From CBDCTM01 sp965222005 (lineage in GTDB: Bacteria; Bacteroidota; Bacteroidia; Chitinophagales; Saprospiraceae): a stretch of DNA of 64,000 nucleotides. Both the position numbers and the translations under genes were made by a program. Shown here in pieces: positions 1-8,266 of the stretch. The notes under the pieces are model-generated. The model worked only from the letters and a program-made list of their open reading frames with translations. It had not been told where the DNA came from and did not search any database. How positions within the stretch are numbered: position 1 is the stretch's first letter; the number at the start of each line of letters is the position of its first letter. The stretch covers positions 3,472,001 through 3,536,000 of the forward strand of contig OZ244935.1 of the NCBI GenBank assembly GCA_965222005.1. Reading direction: 5' to 3'.

Positions 1-654
1 AGCTTTCTCCTTAATTTGTTTCTTTTTTTCTTCATGCTTCTTTCTTTCAACCTCTTGCTGACGTTTTCTTTCTTCTTCCTTCTGTGTCAAGATGCTTTTC
101 AAATCAGATTGAGAGGGTAATTTCAAAGACCTCTTTCTATATTTTTTTAATAAAGTTCCCGTTTTTAATGCACCCACATCAGAGCCAATCTTGTTGATAA
201 TTTCCAAATCTCTTAATGCATTCGATAATTCCTCAATTGGTTTTCGATGATGCTCAGGTAAATGTTTAATTGCTATTATACTATCTTTTAATCCCTCTAC
301 TGACTTTAAAAACTCATTGTCTTTTAAAGTCGCAGCTACGGTCGTCCCAAACGTATCTTTAACGGAATTTTTTAATTCGTTTTGGGTGATATTATCCTTC
401 TTGACAAGTACATTTAACTTTTCTTGAAAAGCTTTGATTTTATCATGAATTTTCAGGTTACTTAAATCTTTGATAAATATATTTCCATTCACAAATTGAT
501 TTGATGCGTTTTTTAGTATTTCTCTTGGATTTTCTTTCCCAATTGAAGTAGCTAAAGTTGCTTGATAATTTGAATTTTGACTTAAATCAATTATCAAATC
601 TTTTTCGTTTTTTACTGGGGGTCTTTGCAAGACAAATTTAAATAATGATTCCAT
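1..654 (-). CDS. partial coiled-coil protein of unknown function (N-terminal 218 residues)
   Basis: An open frame runs from an ATG at 654 to the left edge with no stop, so the C-terminus lies outside the window. The protein starts MESLFKFVLQRPPVKN. It has no signal peptide, is rich in Lys, Glu and Asn, and from about residue 190 becomes a highly charged helix (KEEERKRQQEVERKKHEEKK) that is probably a coiled coil. The cassette begins at the R' arm at 698, leaving a leader of about 40 nt. I do not recognise the family. The long frame, AT-rich codon use and position directly after an attC site support a real gene. It is the most downstream cassette gene visible. Confidence 0.8.
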   Translation of the reverse strand, partial: MESLFKFVLQRPPVKNEKDLIIDLSQNSNYQATLATSIGKENPREILKNASNQFVNGNIFIKDLSNLKIHDKIKAFQEKLNVLVKKDNITQNELKNSVKDTFGTTVAATLKDNEFLKSVEGLKDSIIAIKHLPEHHRKPIEELSNALRDLEIINKIGSDVGALKTGTLLKKYRKRSLKLPSQSDLKSILTQKEEERKRQQEVERKKHEEKKKQIKEKA

Positions 655-691
655 TTTTTTGTTTTTGATGATTTTTGTTTTTTTTAATGAG

Positions 692-757
692 AGAGAACGG
701 TCCGCGTATGTGACGTGCCGCCGATTAGGCGGTATGTGCATATACGCATTGTTAGCG
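692..757 (-). other. attC site 1 (short type)
   Basis: 66 bp. On the minus strand it reads R'' CGCTAAC then R' GTTCTCT. It ends the cassette 698-3343, whose first bases GTTAGCGG are complementary to its R''. Confidence 0.92.
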
Positions 758-799
758 GTTGGCTTTTTTATTTGCTGTTCAGAATTTTATATTTATTAG

Positions 800-1408
800 T
801 TAACGATTCCTAACAGCACTAATTTCACTAATAGATTTCCAAGTTCCTTCTTCAGTAAATACTTCATATTTCCATTGAAATGAGTTTTTCTTAATATCAA
901 AGAAAGTTACTAGCCATTTTCCTGACCTATCATGCATTTGTATGGTCTCATTCTTATATTCTGCTTGAAATTTTGGTGATATTTTATGAGGTTTAGAATT
1001 TAGGACTACAATTTCCCATAATTTTGTCTTTGGATTAAATATAAAAATTCCTGTTGCAAAATATTCTTTTACTTCTGCATTGGGAGAATTATCTTCTTGC
1101 CACCAATTATTTAATAAAGCATGTCCCCCTAGTACATATTCCCATTTCCATTTCGCTTTATTAATATACCATTTTTCATTGTTTTCATCAGAGGTATCCA
1201 AGTCTCTTGAAATACACTCCCATTCTCCTACAAGTTGTCCAAATTGGCTTGTTTCAACAGGAGCTCTTGGATTTATTGATCTAACTTTTTTTGACTGTTC
1301 AGTTTCATTTATCCCTTGATGCTCTTTTTCCTTTAGCACATTACACGCCAAAATGAGCACAATGCTACTTAAGAAAAGTAATTGAATTACTATTTTTATG
1401 TTTTTCAC
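800..1408 (-). CDS. DUF1579-like lipoprotein
   Basis: This is a probable lipoprotein of about 202 residues. I prefer the GTG start at 1408, which gives KNIKIVIQLLFLSSIVLILAC, a signal peptide ending in a lipobox-like LILAC. An upstream TTG extension to 1438 would begin inside the last bases of the group II intron. The mature part contains QLVGEWECIS and a Trp-rich segment (KWKWEYVLGGHALLNNWW). This resembles the lipocalin-like DUF1579 family, where a line of the form VGEW...WEYILGGRA is typical. No enzymatic role is known. It is the only gene of its cassette. The intron lies between the cassette start and the gene, and the intron must splice out, or the gene must have its own start signals, for normal expression from upstream. 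Confidence 0.8.
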   Translation of the reverse strand: MKNIKIVIQLLFLSSIVLILACNVLKEKEHQGINETEQSKKVRSINPRAPVETSQFGQLVGEWECISRDLDTSDENNEKWYINKAKWKWEYVLGGHALLNNWWQEDNSPNAEVKEYFATGIFIFNPKTKLWEIVVLNSKPHKISPKFQAEYKNETIQMHDRSGKWLVTFFDIKKNSFQWKYEVFTEEGTWKSISEISAVRNR

Positions 1409-1433
1409 TATGCTAAATTTTATTTTGTTTTTT

Positions 1434-3331
1434 GTCAAGTAGACCTGGGGGATTTCACCCCAAGCCTCTCACAGAACCGTACGTGATAGTCTCCCATCAT
1501 ACGGCTCCTATTATACAGAGATTAAGCATTAATAAATCCTTCTTTCCAGTGAGCAAATAGGTTTGGTTGTTTGACCTTAAACCTTTTAAGCCACTCACAG
1601 GCTTTAATATACGATTTATTTAAGTGCTTGTACCTATTTCTAGCCCATTCAGTGAGCCTTCTGTTGAAGATCTTGCAGATTGCATTTAGATTTCTTTTTC
1701 TAAACTTACCATAGTAATTGATCCAGCCTTGTAATTTAGCATTGAAGTAGGCTGCTATTTGTTCTATGCTACGTTCTGTCCATCTGTTGAATCTGCTTGC
1801 TTTAATTTCAGAAGTTATCTTTTTCGAACTCGATTGACTTATAGCGCAATCAAATCCCAAAAACATCTTTCCTGACTTCAAGGCTGTTGGTCTGGGTTTG
1901 AAACAGTACCCTAGAAAGTTGAAACTGACTATTTGGTGATTTGCCCTTTTTTTGTACTTTTTGCAAAATGCTATTTTCGTTTTTACTTCATGTAATTTCA
2001 AATGGCATTTTTCCATCCGTCCTTTAATGGCCTGTAATATCGTTTGTGCTTTAGACTTGGTTTTACAATGAACTATTATGTCATCAGCATAACGAACAAA
2101 TTCCACTTCGGGATGATGTATTTCTATCCATTTATCAAAAACATAATGTAGAAATAGATTTGCTAACAATGGACTTATCACACCTCCTTGTGGTGTTCCT
2201 TTTCCATATTTGTGCTTTAAGGTTCCGTCTTCTTTTCGTACTGGTGATTCTAGCCATCTCTGGATATACATCTTCACCCATTTTTCTGGGACATGTTTAT
2301 CCAATGCTTTGATCAGCAATTCATGTGAGACTTCATCGAAAAATCCTTTGATGTCCATATCAATTACCCAATCGAATTTTCTTACTTTTTGTCTTACTTG
2401 CTCGAGGGCTTGATGGGCATTCTTCCCCGGACGATAACCATACGAGTTAGGATGAAATATCCTCTCCATTCTTGGTTCAAGATAATCTTTAATTACTTGT
2501 TGGGCTATCCGGTCTGATATGCTCGGTATGCCTAGTAATCTCATCTTGCCGTCCTTCTTGGGGATGGCTTTTTCCCTTACAGCTTGTGGAAAATAACTTC
2601 CAGATGCTAGTCTGTTCCAGAGTTTGTAAAGGTTGTTGGATAGGTCTTCTTCGTAAGTTTTTAGACTCACTCCGTCGACTCCACCACTACCTTTATTTCT
2701 CTTCACTTTCTTGTACGATTCCCATACCATCTTCTTGGTAATAGGTATTCCCTTTGTTGAATCACTGTTTATCCTCCTTTCCTTTTCGGAAGTTGTAAAC
2801 GGTAATTCTAACTGTATAACTCCAACCCTTTGCTCCATTTCCATTACAGAAACTTCCTCGCTACTACGATTGGATCCGCCATCAATTATTCCATCGGTAT
2901 TCACCCTTGTAGGTGTTTTTCCTACTTGTAGTTTTCCCTTTCCATGAATAATTGACTTCTCCAGTTCCATAAATAAGCCTAAATAGAAATCATGCCTCCT
3001 ATATGGCGCCTGCCCCATAGCCAGTTAACAGGTTGTCCGCTATGATTGTCCATCGAACACAAGCTAATCGATGTTTTGACAGAAGGTTCGTTTTCACACC
3101 ACTTCTTCAGAGGTTCATTTGCATTCATCTTTTCTATTTTTATCTGATCCCTTTAACGAGACCTTTTCCTTAACGCTCAGTACCAGTTCATTGCTCAACC
3201 AGCACCTTAAGGTGATTTGAAGGCTCCGCCTGTACAGCGCCTTCGGAGGGCCTACCTCCATCTTATTTACAGCATTGATCATGATCTTCTTTAAGTTAAT
3301 TAATGGGATCATTGTTTCATTCTGGACACAC
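1434..3331 (-). mobile_element. group II intron, copy 1
   Basis: A 1,898-bp intron on the minus strand. The 5' end is taken at GTGTGTCC (3331), matching the GUGYG rule. The 3' end is ...CTACTTGAC (1434). Domain V is visible at 1474-1507 as a hairpin starting GAGCCGTATG and closing CGTACGGTTC, followed by a domain VI hairpin (GGGGTGAAATCCCC). It encodes its own reverse transcriptase/maturase. It sits 13 nt inside the cassette, between the attC R' arm and the lipoprotein gene, in the same orientation as the genes. An apparently identical copy lies at 52970-54867. The exact 5' boundary is inferred from the consensus, not from splicing data. Confidence 0.88.
1522..3018 (-). CDS. ltrA: group II intron reverse transcriptase/maturase, copy 1
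   Basis: The 498-residue intron-encoded protein reverse-transcribes the intron at its target and helps it splice. Reverse-transcriptase motifs are in order: SYGYRPG (192-198), DIKGFFDEV (about 222-230), GTPQGGVISPLLAN (274-287) and the catalytic YADD (310-313). The C-terminal INYYGKFRKRN belongs to the maturase (X) domain. No HNH endonuclease follows, so retrohoming would be endonuclease-independent. The first ATG is at 3018, but a start at Met17 (MELEKSIIHGKGK) would fit the family as well. It lies inside the intron, upstream of domain V. The frame is intact and identical in sequence to the copy at 53058-54554, so recent mobility is likely. Confidence 0.93.
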   Translation of the reverse strand: MGQAPYRRHDFYLGLFMELEKSIIHGKGKLQVGKTPTRVNTDGIIDGGSNRSSEEVSVMEMEQRVGVIQLELPFTTSEKERRINSDSTKGIPITKKMVWESYKKVKRNKGSGGVDGVSLKTYEEDLSNNLYKLWNRLASGSYFPQAVREKAIPKKDGKMRLLGIPSISDRIAQQVIKDYLEPRMERIFHPNSYGYRPGKNAHQALEQVRQKVRKFDWVIDMDIKGFFDEVSHELLIKALDKHVPEKWVKMYIQRWLESPVRKEDGTLKHKYGKGTPQGGVISPLLANLFLHYVFDKWIEIHHPEVEFVRYADDIIVHCKTKSKAQTILQAIKGRMEKCHLKLHEVKTKIAFCKKYKKRANHQIVSFNFLGYCFKPRPTALKSGKMFLGFDCAISQSSSKKITSEIKASRFNRWTERSIEQIAAYFNAKLQGWINYYGKFRKRNLNAICKIFNRRLTEWARNRYKHLNKSYIKACEWLKRFKVKQPNLFAHWKEGFINA

Positions 3332-3337
3332 GCTTGC

Positions 3338-3403
3338 CGCTAACGGTCTGCATACCCGCAGGCTGCCCGCATAGGGCAGCTTGACGGGTATGCTTTGTTC
3401 TCG
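3338..3403 (-). other. attC site 2 (short type)
   Basis: 66 bp, minus-strand R'' CGAGAAC and R' GTTAGCG. It ends the restriction-modification cassette 3344-6260, which begins GTTCTCGCC, complementary to the R'' (GGCGAGAAC). Confidence 0.92.
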
Positions 3404-3415
3404 CCAGCCTTCTTT

Positions 3416-4522
3416 TTATTCATCTTTATCAATGAATTTTCTCATGTCTAATTTGGCAACTTCTTTACGAACATATTCCAAACTTTCTTCGTCTGACATT
3501 TTGAGAATTGGATGTCTAAATCCCAACTTATCTTTCAATATTTGACATACCTCTGTTACCCATTGGCTCATACTCATCTGGACGATATGCCCGTCAATTA
3601 ATTTAGCCATATCGGTAATTCTACTATTATCTCCAATCCTATCTACAATTACAATAGTTGACATGAAGTGATTTCTATTCCCAAATTCCATGTCTCGTTC
3701 AAATCTTGAAACCTTATCAAGAGAAATTTCTGTATTTCCTGGACCGATAAATCCAATATCAAATCGAATTCCAACGCCTGGTTTATAAAGCAACGTAGCA
3801 TCACTTTCTCTTTTGTTACCTCTTGACGAAAGCCAAAATACTTTTTTCATTTTTGAAGTTTCGCTTTCTTCTATCTTCTGAAAACCAAGTATCGTAAGGA
3901 AAGAACCTAAAATTAGTTTTTCAAATAGCTTTCCATACATTGATTTCTCAGCTCCTCTCAAAGCAAGAGTTTGTGTACCGATTGCTGTAAAGATTTGCAT
4001 TAATGATAACCAATCAACCCAAAATGAATCATTACCTATTTTAAGTTCGCCACTTAAATCTCCAAATGTATCTTTTACTTGCTCTGCTGCTTCTGAAAGT
4101 GATTCTTCAAGGTCTTGCAAATACTCTTTCGTTGCTCCATCATTACTTCTCAAAATATTTTGGATACCTTTTTTAGTTAATCCAAGCATCCATTCCAGAT
4201 ATAATTTCTCCTCAACTTTCAACCTTGAATGTTTTCTTTCTTGGCTAATTATTTCTGGCATTTGATTGACGAAATCTGTTATATTTTTACTTGCTTGGAG
4301 ATAAGTGAAAAACAGAGCAGCATTAGAAAGTGTAATTCTTCTTCGAGTTAATCCCTCCGTTAAAGAACGAATATTACCACCACACAAAACGGAAGCAACA
4401 ACTTCTTTAATTGCTTCATCCCCAACACGTTCAATCATTTCATTCGCAGAATAACGTGCAAGTCTTTTGCCGATTTCTGGGACGTATTGAGAAACTTTTA
4501 TTGTCTTTTTCTTCTTGCTCAT
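3416..4522 (-). CDS. putative type II restriction endonuclease
   Basis: A 368-residue protein encoded 3 nt after the stop of the DNA methyltransferase, in the same cassette. That placement is the main evidence for a restriction endonuclease. No classical family is certain. A C-terminal stretch has a plausible PD-(D/E)XK-like layout: Glu in YGKLFEKLI (about 196-204), ESD at 239-241, then RFDIGFIG and EISLDKVSRFERD (about 253-276). The N-terminal half is mainly helical. It has no signal peptide, so it would act in the cytoplasm on unmodified DNA. The tight spacing implies co-transcription and translational coupling with the methyltransferase. Assignment by context is fairly safe; the nuclease motif is inference. 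Confidence 0.7.
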   Translation of the reverse strand: MSKKKKTIKVSQYVPEIGKRLARYSANEMIERVGDEAIKEVVASVLCGGNIRSLTEGLTRRRITLSNAALFFTYLQASKNITDFVNQMPEIISQERKHSRLKVEEKLYLEWMLGLTKKGIQNILRSNDGATKEYLQDLEESLSEAAEQVKDTFGDLSGELKIGNDSFWVDWLSLMQIFTAIGTQTLALRGAEKSMYGKLFEKLILGSFLTILGFQKIEESETSKMKKVFWLSSRGNKRESDATLLYKPGVGIRFDIGFIGPGNTEISLDKVSRFERDMEFGNRNHFMSTIVIVDRIGDNSRITDMAKLIDGHIVQMSMSQWVTEVCQILKDKLGFRHPILKMSDEESLEYVRKEVAKLDMRKFIDKDE

Positions 4523-4525
4523 AAA

Positions 4526-5704
4526 TTACAGGTCAAGGAATAATTTCTTGGTTGGTTTAGGATTGTAATTTATCCAGTTTACATTTTTTGCTTCATTGTG
4601 CAACCAATCAGGCATTTGTCTTTCAATTATTTTGATATACTTTTCCGATTTCTCAAAAAGCACAAATCTCCTTCCTAATTTAATGGCAGCCTTTCCTGTT
4701 GTTCCTGTTCCTGCAAATGGGTCAAGAACCACATCTTTTTTAAAGGAATAATATTGAATAACTTTTTCTGCTAATTCGTCAGGAAAAATAGCAGGATGTT
4801 CTTTACTGTGAGCAGGGTGAATTTTCCACAAGTTTGTTTTTTCGTAATCATCCCCAATTTTGGATTCTCCTACTATTTCTTGATTAGGATGTTTTCTTAT
4901 GTGCCAGTCAATTAATTTACTTGTCTTTTTACGATATACCAAAACATATTCAGTTACAGGGACTGCTTTGTATTGTAGGGGGTTTCTATCTGCGGCAAAT
5001 CTTCTTCCTCTCCCCGTAGCCCAACCAGCACCTTCTGGTTTCACCCATATAATATCATCAATGAAATCAAAACCTTCCTCAATAAAAATTCTGTGAACAT
5101 CAAAAGGAACTGCAATTCTTCTTGATGCTTCATTTCTACTTGCTCTCCGTATCAAGACATGAGAAATGTTCATAACAAAAAATCGCCCTTCATTTAATAC
5201 TCTGTGAGATTGTTGAATAATCTTTCTAAGTTTTAACAGATAATCTTCATAGGATACATATTCAGAGTATTCAGGTCTTGCATTATAATATGGAGGTGAA
5301 GTAAAGACTAAATCTACTGATTCATTTGGAGTGTCGATTAGCAATTCTTCTGAATCACCAAAACCAACCGTATTCCGCAAAGTGGAAAGTTTTGGTACTC
5401 CATTTACTTTTCGACGTTTCTTTTTCTTTCCATTCATTCTTCCAAGTAGCCTTCCCTCTAAAATTTCTTTTTCAGTAGTTTTGGGGCGGTCTATGAAAGA
5501 TGTAATCGCATCTATCACAACTTCACCAATTGCATCGCCAGAACTCGCTTTTAACGGAACTCTCCATATATCATATCTATCATCAATTTCAGGCAATCCA
5601 AATTGAATCACCTTTTCTAAATCAATTTGATTCAAATATTCTGATGCTATGCTTTTGGCTTGTTTAACCGTATTTATTCTATACTTTTTTGCTTTTTTTC
5701 TCAT
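4526..5704 (-). CDS. DNA methyltransferase (beta class, restriction-modification)
   Basis: A 392-residue S-adenosylmethionine-dependent DNA methyltransferase. Catalytic motif IV is TSPPYYN (135-141). The AdoMet-binding motif I DPFAGTG (328-334) comes after it, so the order IV then I marks the beta class, which modifies N4-cytosine or N6-adenine; TSPPY is common in N4-cytosine enzymes. HPAIFPDELAEKVI (303-316) is the usual segment before motif I. An N-terminal region of about 115 residues precedes the catalytic domain. It protects host DNA from the nuclease encoded directly downstream. The gene starts at ATG 5704. Between it and the cassette start lies one copy of the 419-bp IS110-derived element (5833-6251). 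Confidence 0.88.
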   Translation of the reverse strand: MRKKAKKYRINTVKQAKSIASEYLNQIDLEKVIQFGLPEIDDRYDIWRVPLKASSGDAIGEVVIDAITSFIDRPKTTEKEILEGRLLGRMNGKKKKRRKVNGVPKLSTLRNTVGFGDSEELLIDTPNESVDLVFTSPPYYNARPEYSEYVSYEDYLLKLRKIIQQSHRVLNEGRFFVMNISHVLIRRASRNEASRRIAVPFDVHRIFIEEGFDFIDDIIWVKPEGAGWATGRGRRFAADRNPLQYKAVPVTEYVLVYRKKTSKLIDWHIRKHPNQEIVGESKIGDDYEKTNLWKIHPAHSKEHPAIFPDELAEKVIQYYSFKKDVVLDPFAGTGTTGKAAIKLGRRFVLFEKSEKYIKIIERQMPDWLHNEAKNVNWINYNPKPTKKLFLDL

Positions 5705-5832
5705 ATTTTATGGTTAATCTTTATCATTTTGCAATTTTTTGGATAAAGGTAAACAATTTGTACCTCTTGTCCTTCTCTCAATGAAAAAAGCAGCCATTCA
5801 CTCTTTAGACTGCTCTTTCTTTTTTTCTTGGT

Positions 5833-6251
5833 ACTGACTAACGTTTATAACTAACTGATTATCAATAGCTATTTTTGCCGTTTTTTGATCTAGGAACAAT
5901 AACATCCAGCCTATATGACATACATATAACCCAGATAAAATATTAATAAAAAGCCAATTCAAATGATGTATGTTCCACGGAAATGTCTATTTATCTTATG
6001 ATTCAAAATTATACTGATCGGGGTAGAATTTAATCTCCTCCAGTGAAATCAACTTGTAGTAGGATATTTCAATACTACATTCACATTTCTAACCAGAATT
6101 GGCGGCGGGCTTACTTCTCATTTTCACGATTAGCATTGGCACCTCTTAAAAAAACGGCCTTGTCAAGGAACATACATCAATCTAAAGATAGGATTTTGTT
6201 TTCGTTAGCTTCACAAATCAATAAAATTCTTTCTGATTTTTATACTCGAAT
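5833..6251 (-). mobile_element. 419-bp IS110-derived non-autonomous element, copy 1
   Basis: One of four copies that look identical over 419 bp. The left end ACTGACTAACG and the block GATTATCAATAGCT match the transposase-side end of the IS110 at 13991-15752. The other side shares AAAATTATACTGATCGGGGT (6005-6024; one mismatch to IS110), ACCAGAAT (6092-6099) and TTCGTTAGCT (6201-6210), in the same order and spacing as the IS110 upstream region. There is no transposase gene. The right junction AT lies 10 nt from the R' arm of attC 3. The left flanking dinucleotide here is GT rather than AT. It fills the region between the methyltransferase start and the attC site. Confidence 0.85.
6005..6210 (-). 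ncRNA. candidate bridge-RNA region of the 419-bp element, copy 1
   Basis: This region is bounded by sequence blocks shared with the IS110 non-coding region. Between them the primary sequence differs, but a hairpin sits at the matching place: GTAGTA/TACTAC (6056-6078) versus GTCCTGAC/GTCAGGAC in IS110. That is the pattern of a conserved RNA fold. IS110-group elements are known to encode a bridge RNA upstream of the recombinase. Transcript ends are not visible. Confidence 0.45.
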
Positions 6252-6254
6252 TGG

Positions 6255-6322
6255 CGAGAACGGTCGGTGCATATGCAGTGACCGACTGAAAGGAGGGCAT
6301 TGACATATGCACTTTGTTAGTG
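6255..6322 (-). other. attC site 3 (short type)
   Basis: 68 bp, minus-strand R'' CACTAAC and R' GTTCTCG. It ends the ORF-poor family E cassette 6261-6838. Its internal sequence is nearly the same as that of attC 11 and attC 21. Confidence 0.92.
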
Positions 6323-6838
6323 GTCGTATCTTTCCGGCGCCTCAGCGCCGGTTTTCCTTTTAGATGTTTTTGCTGCCAAATTTTTCAATCAGTTCTCTTG
6401 TAAATATATGAAATTTTTTCAAGATGTGTATTTTTGGTGTTATTTTTCATGAGTCACCTCAGTTGTTTTGGAGTAATTTAGCTGAATAATTATTGATGCC
6501 TTTTTTGAGCCAGGCTTTCAGTTCTTGATTGTCAAAGAGCTTGATTAGGCCTGGTTGAATTGTAATTGTCTGCAAATTGTAGTTTTCAGGAATTTGAGTT
6601 GTTGTACTCAATTCAAGGAGTTTACCCATATTCGAGTTCAACTCAAAATCAAAAAGGCCGTCAGTTGTGCTGTTCAAGAATTATTGCTGGTATCAATTCA
6701 TCAATTTTATAAATTTATAAAGAAAGCGGGCTGGCAAGCTTATCAGGATGTTATTTTCCTTTTCCAGATATTCAATTTATCACGATGCTGTTTGAAAAAT
6801 AAGCAAGCTGCGGGATGATTTTCCCCTATGTCCACTAA
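6261..6838 (-). repeat. ORF-poor cassette, family E copy 1
   Basis: A 578-bp cassette starting GTTAGTGGACAT and ending in attC 3. A second copy is at 40574-41145. It has a GC-rich hairpin CCGGCGC/GCGCCGG just before the attC, shared with family A. It carries only one weak open frame (6459-6677). Confidence 0.85.
6459..6677 (-). CDS. small conserved ORF of family E cassettes (doubtful)
   Basis: A 72-residue frame with a TTG start (an ATG at codon 17 would give MGKLLELSTTT). It remains open in the second family E copy (40781-40990) with only a few amino-acid changes, and ends in KAWLKK.INNYSAKLL. This is weak support for a real small protein. There is no signal peptide, no known domain and no clear ribosome site. 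Its first codons overlap the motif GACGGCCTTTTTGA, which is also present in families without any ORF, so it may be a chance frame in a conserved non-coding cassette. Confidence 0.3.
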   Translation of the reverse strand: MNSTTDGLFDFELNSNMGKLLELSTTTQIPENYNLQTITIQPGLIKLFDNQELKAWLKKGINNYSAKLLQNN

Positions 6839-6957
6839 CGGCCTGCGTAAACGCCGTGCGGTTTTCAAAATGCTGAAAGGAACTGCAAAATTCTTTATCA
6901 ACCAAAAGGCATTTCATCTTCCAAGTAGCCGCATGGACGCTTTACGCTTTGTTGGTA
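6833..6957 (-). other. attC site 4 (long type)
   Basis: 125 bp, minus-strand R'' TACCAAC and R' GTTAGTG. It shows the clear stem GCGTAAAGCGTCCATGCGGC against GCCGCACGGCGTTTACGC, with two extra bases in the first arm. It ends the family A cassette 6839-7551. Confidence 0.95.
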
Positions 6958-7551
6958 GCCGTATTTTTCCGGCGCCTCAGCGCCGGTTTTCCTTTCAGGT
7001 AATTTCGGAGCCATATTACTCCAAACTGTTAAGGAACCAATATATGAAATTTTGTCGAGATGTGTATTTTGAATGTTATTTTTCTTCTACAATTCTACTG
7101 CTGTGGGCGTAATATTTTTCATGCTGCTTCAATACCTTTTCGGAGTTGAGCTTACCGATTGTTGATTAACAATTAGCTGGATTAGGCCGAATTCATTATT
7201 TAACTCTATGATTTTCAATAATTTATGAATTGCAATAATTTTAAGTTATTAAACTTTATTGCAGATGTTGTGGAGTTTGTAATTTTTACAATCTACTTGT
7301 CTCAATTAGTTTTAGGATTTCAATTACTTTCAAAAGCTCTTTGTGAATTGTTGTGATTCTTTGTCAAAATATTCAATTACAAAATTCAAAAGGCCGTAGT
7401 CCTGCCAATCGAAGAGGGATGATTGTATCAATTTCAAAGCGGGTTGGCAAGCCTTTCAGGATGTTGTTTTCCTTTTTCAGGTATTCAATTTACTATGATG
7501 CTGTTTGAAAAATAGGAAAGCTGTGGGTTTGATTTTCCTATGGCTACCCAA
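6839..7551 (-). repeat. ORF-less cassette, family A copy 1
   Basis: A 713-bp cassette beginning GTTGGGTAGCCATAG. Five near-identical copies exist elsewhere (16597, 17310, 42343, 43054, 59869). No gene is convincing on either strand. It contains AACCCGCTT, GGCCTTTT and a hairpin CCGGCGCTGAGGCGCCGG before the attC. Confidence 0.88.
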
Positions 7552-7671
7552 CGGTCTGCGTAAACGCCGTGCGGCATTCAAAGTGCTGAAAGGAACTGCA
7601 AAAATTCTTTATCAACCAAAAGGCATTTCATCTTCCAAGTAGCCGCATGGACGCTTTACGCTTTGTTACCT
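7546..7671 (-). other. attC site 5 (long type)
   Basis: 126 bp, minus-strand R'' AGGTAAC and R' GTTGGGT. It ends the family B cassette 7552-8147. Confidence 0.94.
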
Positions 7672-8147
7672 ATCCGTATTTCGGCGCGCACAGCGCCGTT
7701 TCTGAGGATAGTTTGAAAGGAACTGTTGAGTCCTTTATTTATCGCATTCACCACTGGAACAAATAAGTTCTTTAGGTGGTGGTATAAATATATAACATTT
7801 TTCCTTAATCCGTGAATTTGACTGTCAATTTGTAGTTGGGCCCCAGAGGAGAATTTGGGTCTAATTTATGGACTCATAGCTTTCGCTAGAAGATTTAACA
7901 ATTTGGCTGACTCAGTGCCGATCAAAGAATTATTGTGTGAAGAATAATTTCCGGTGATTATTGCTTTTAATTATTGTTGATCCCAGGCCCTGGTTCTTGG
8001 TTTGTAAAAAGCTTATCGAAGAAATTTTTAAGCAGGTAGGGCGATCACTTTGGATGCTGTATCTTGACGAATTCATTCAATTTTTCCAGGCGTAATTTGG
8101 GACTAATTTAGAATCGAGGGATGGCCTTAAAATTCTATGGTAGGTAA
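7552..8147 (-). repeat. ORF-less cassette, family B copy 1
   Basis: A 596-bp cassette beginning GTTACCTACCATAG. It is followed upstream by a tandem near-copy (8148-8742); a third copy is at 48855-49449. No supported gene. It has GTTATATATTTATACC about 150 nt before the attC and a hairpin GGCGCTGTGCGCGCC just before it. Confidence 0.88.
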
Positions 8148-8266
8148 CGGTCTGCGTAAACGCCGTGCGGCATTCAAGGTGCTGAAAGGAACTGCAAAAT
8201 TCTTTATCAACCAAAAGGCATTTCATCTTCCAAGTAGCCGCATGGACGCTTTACGCTTTGTTACCT
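8142..8266 (-). other. attC site 6 (long type)
   Basis: 125 bp, minus-strand R'' AGGTAAC and R' GTTACCT. It ends the family B cassette 8148-8742. Confidence 0.94.

Noticed and set aside
692..757. attC sites read as terminators, REP elements or CRISPR repeats
   Set aside because: The heptamer arms, extrahelical bases and R''/start complementarity fit attC. Spacing is 0.6-8 kb rather than 30-70 bp, and no cas gene or T-run follows.
3115..3312. 65-codon minus-strand ORF upstream of the intron protein (also 54651-54848)
   Set aside because: It lies in the 5' ribozyme domains of the group II intron, which are structured RNA. No sign of a protein.
6043..6303. Repeated plus-strand ORF starting MKSTCSRIFQYYIHISNQNWRR (also at 24463, 35998, 56274)
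   Set aside because: It is identical in every copy only because the 419-bp element is identical. It runs past the element into different attC sites and has no start signals, and the same region is shared as structured non-coding DNA with IS110.
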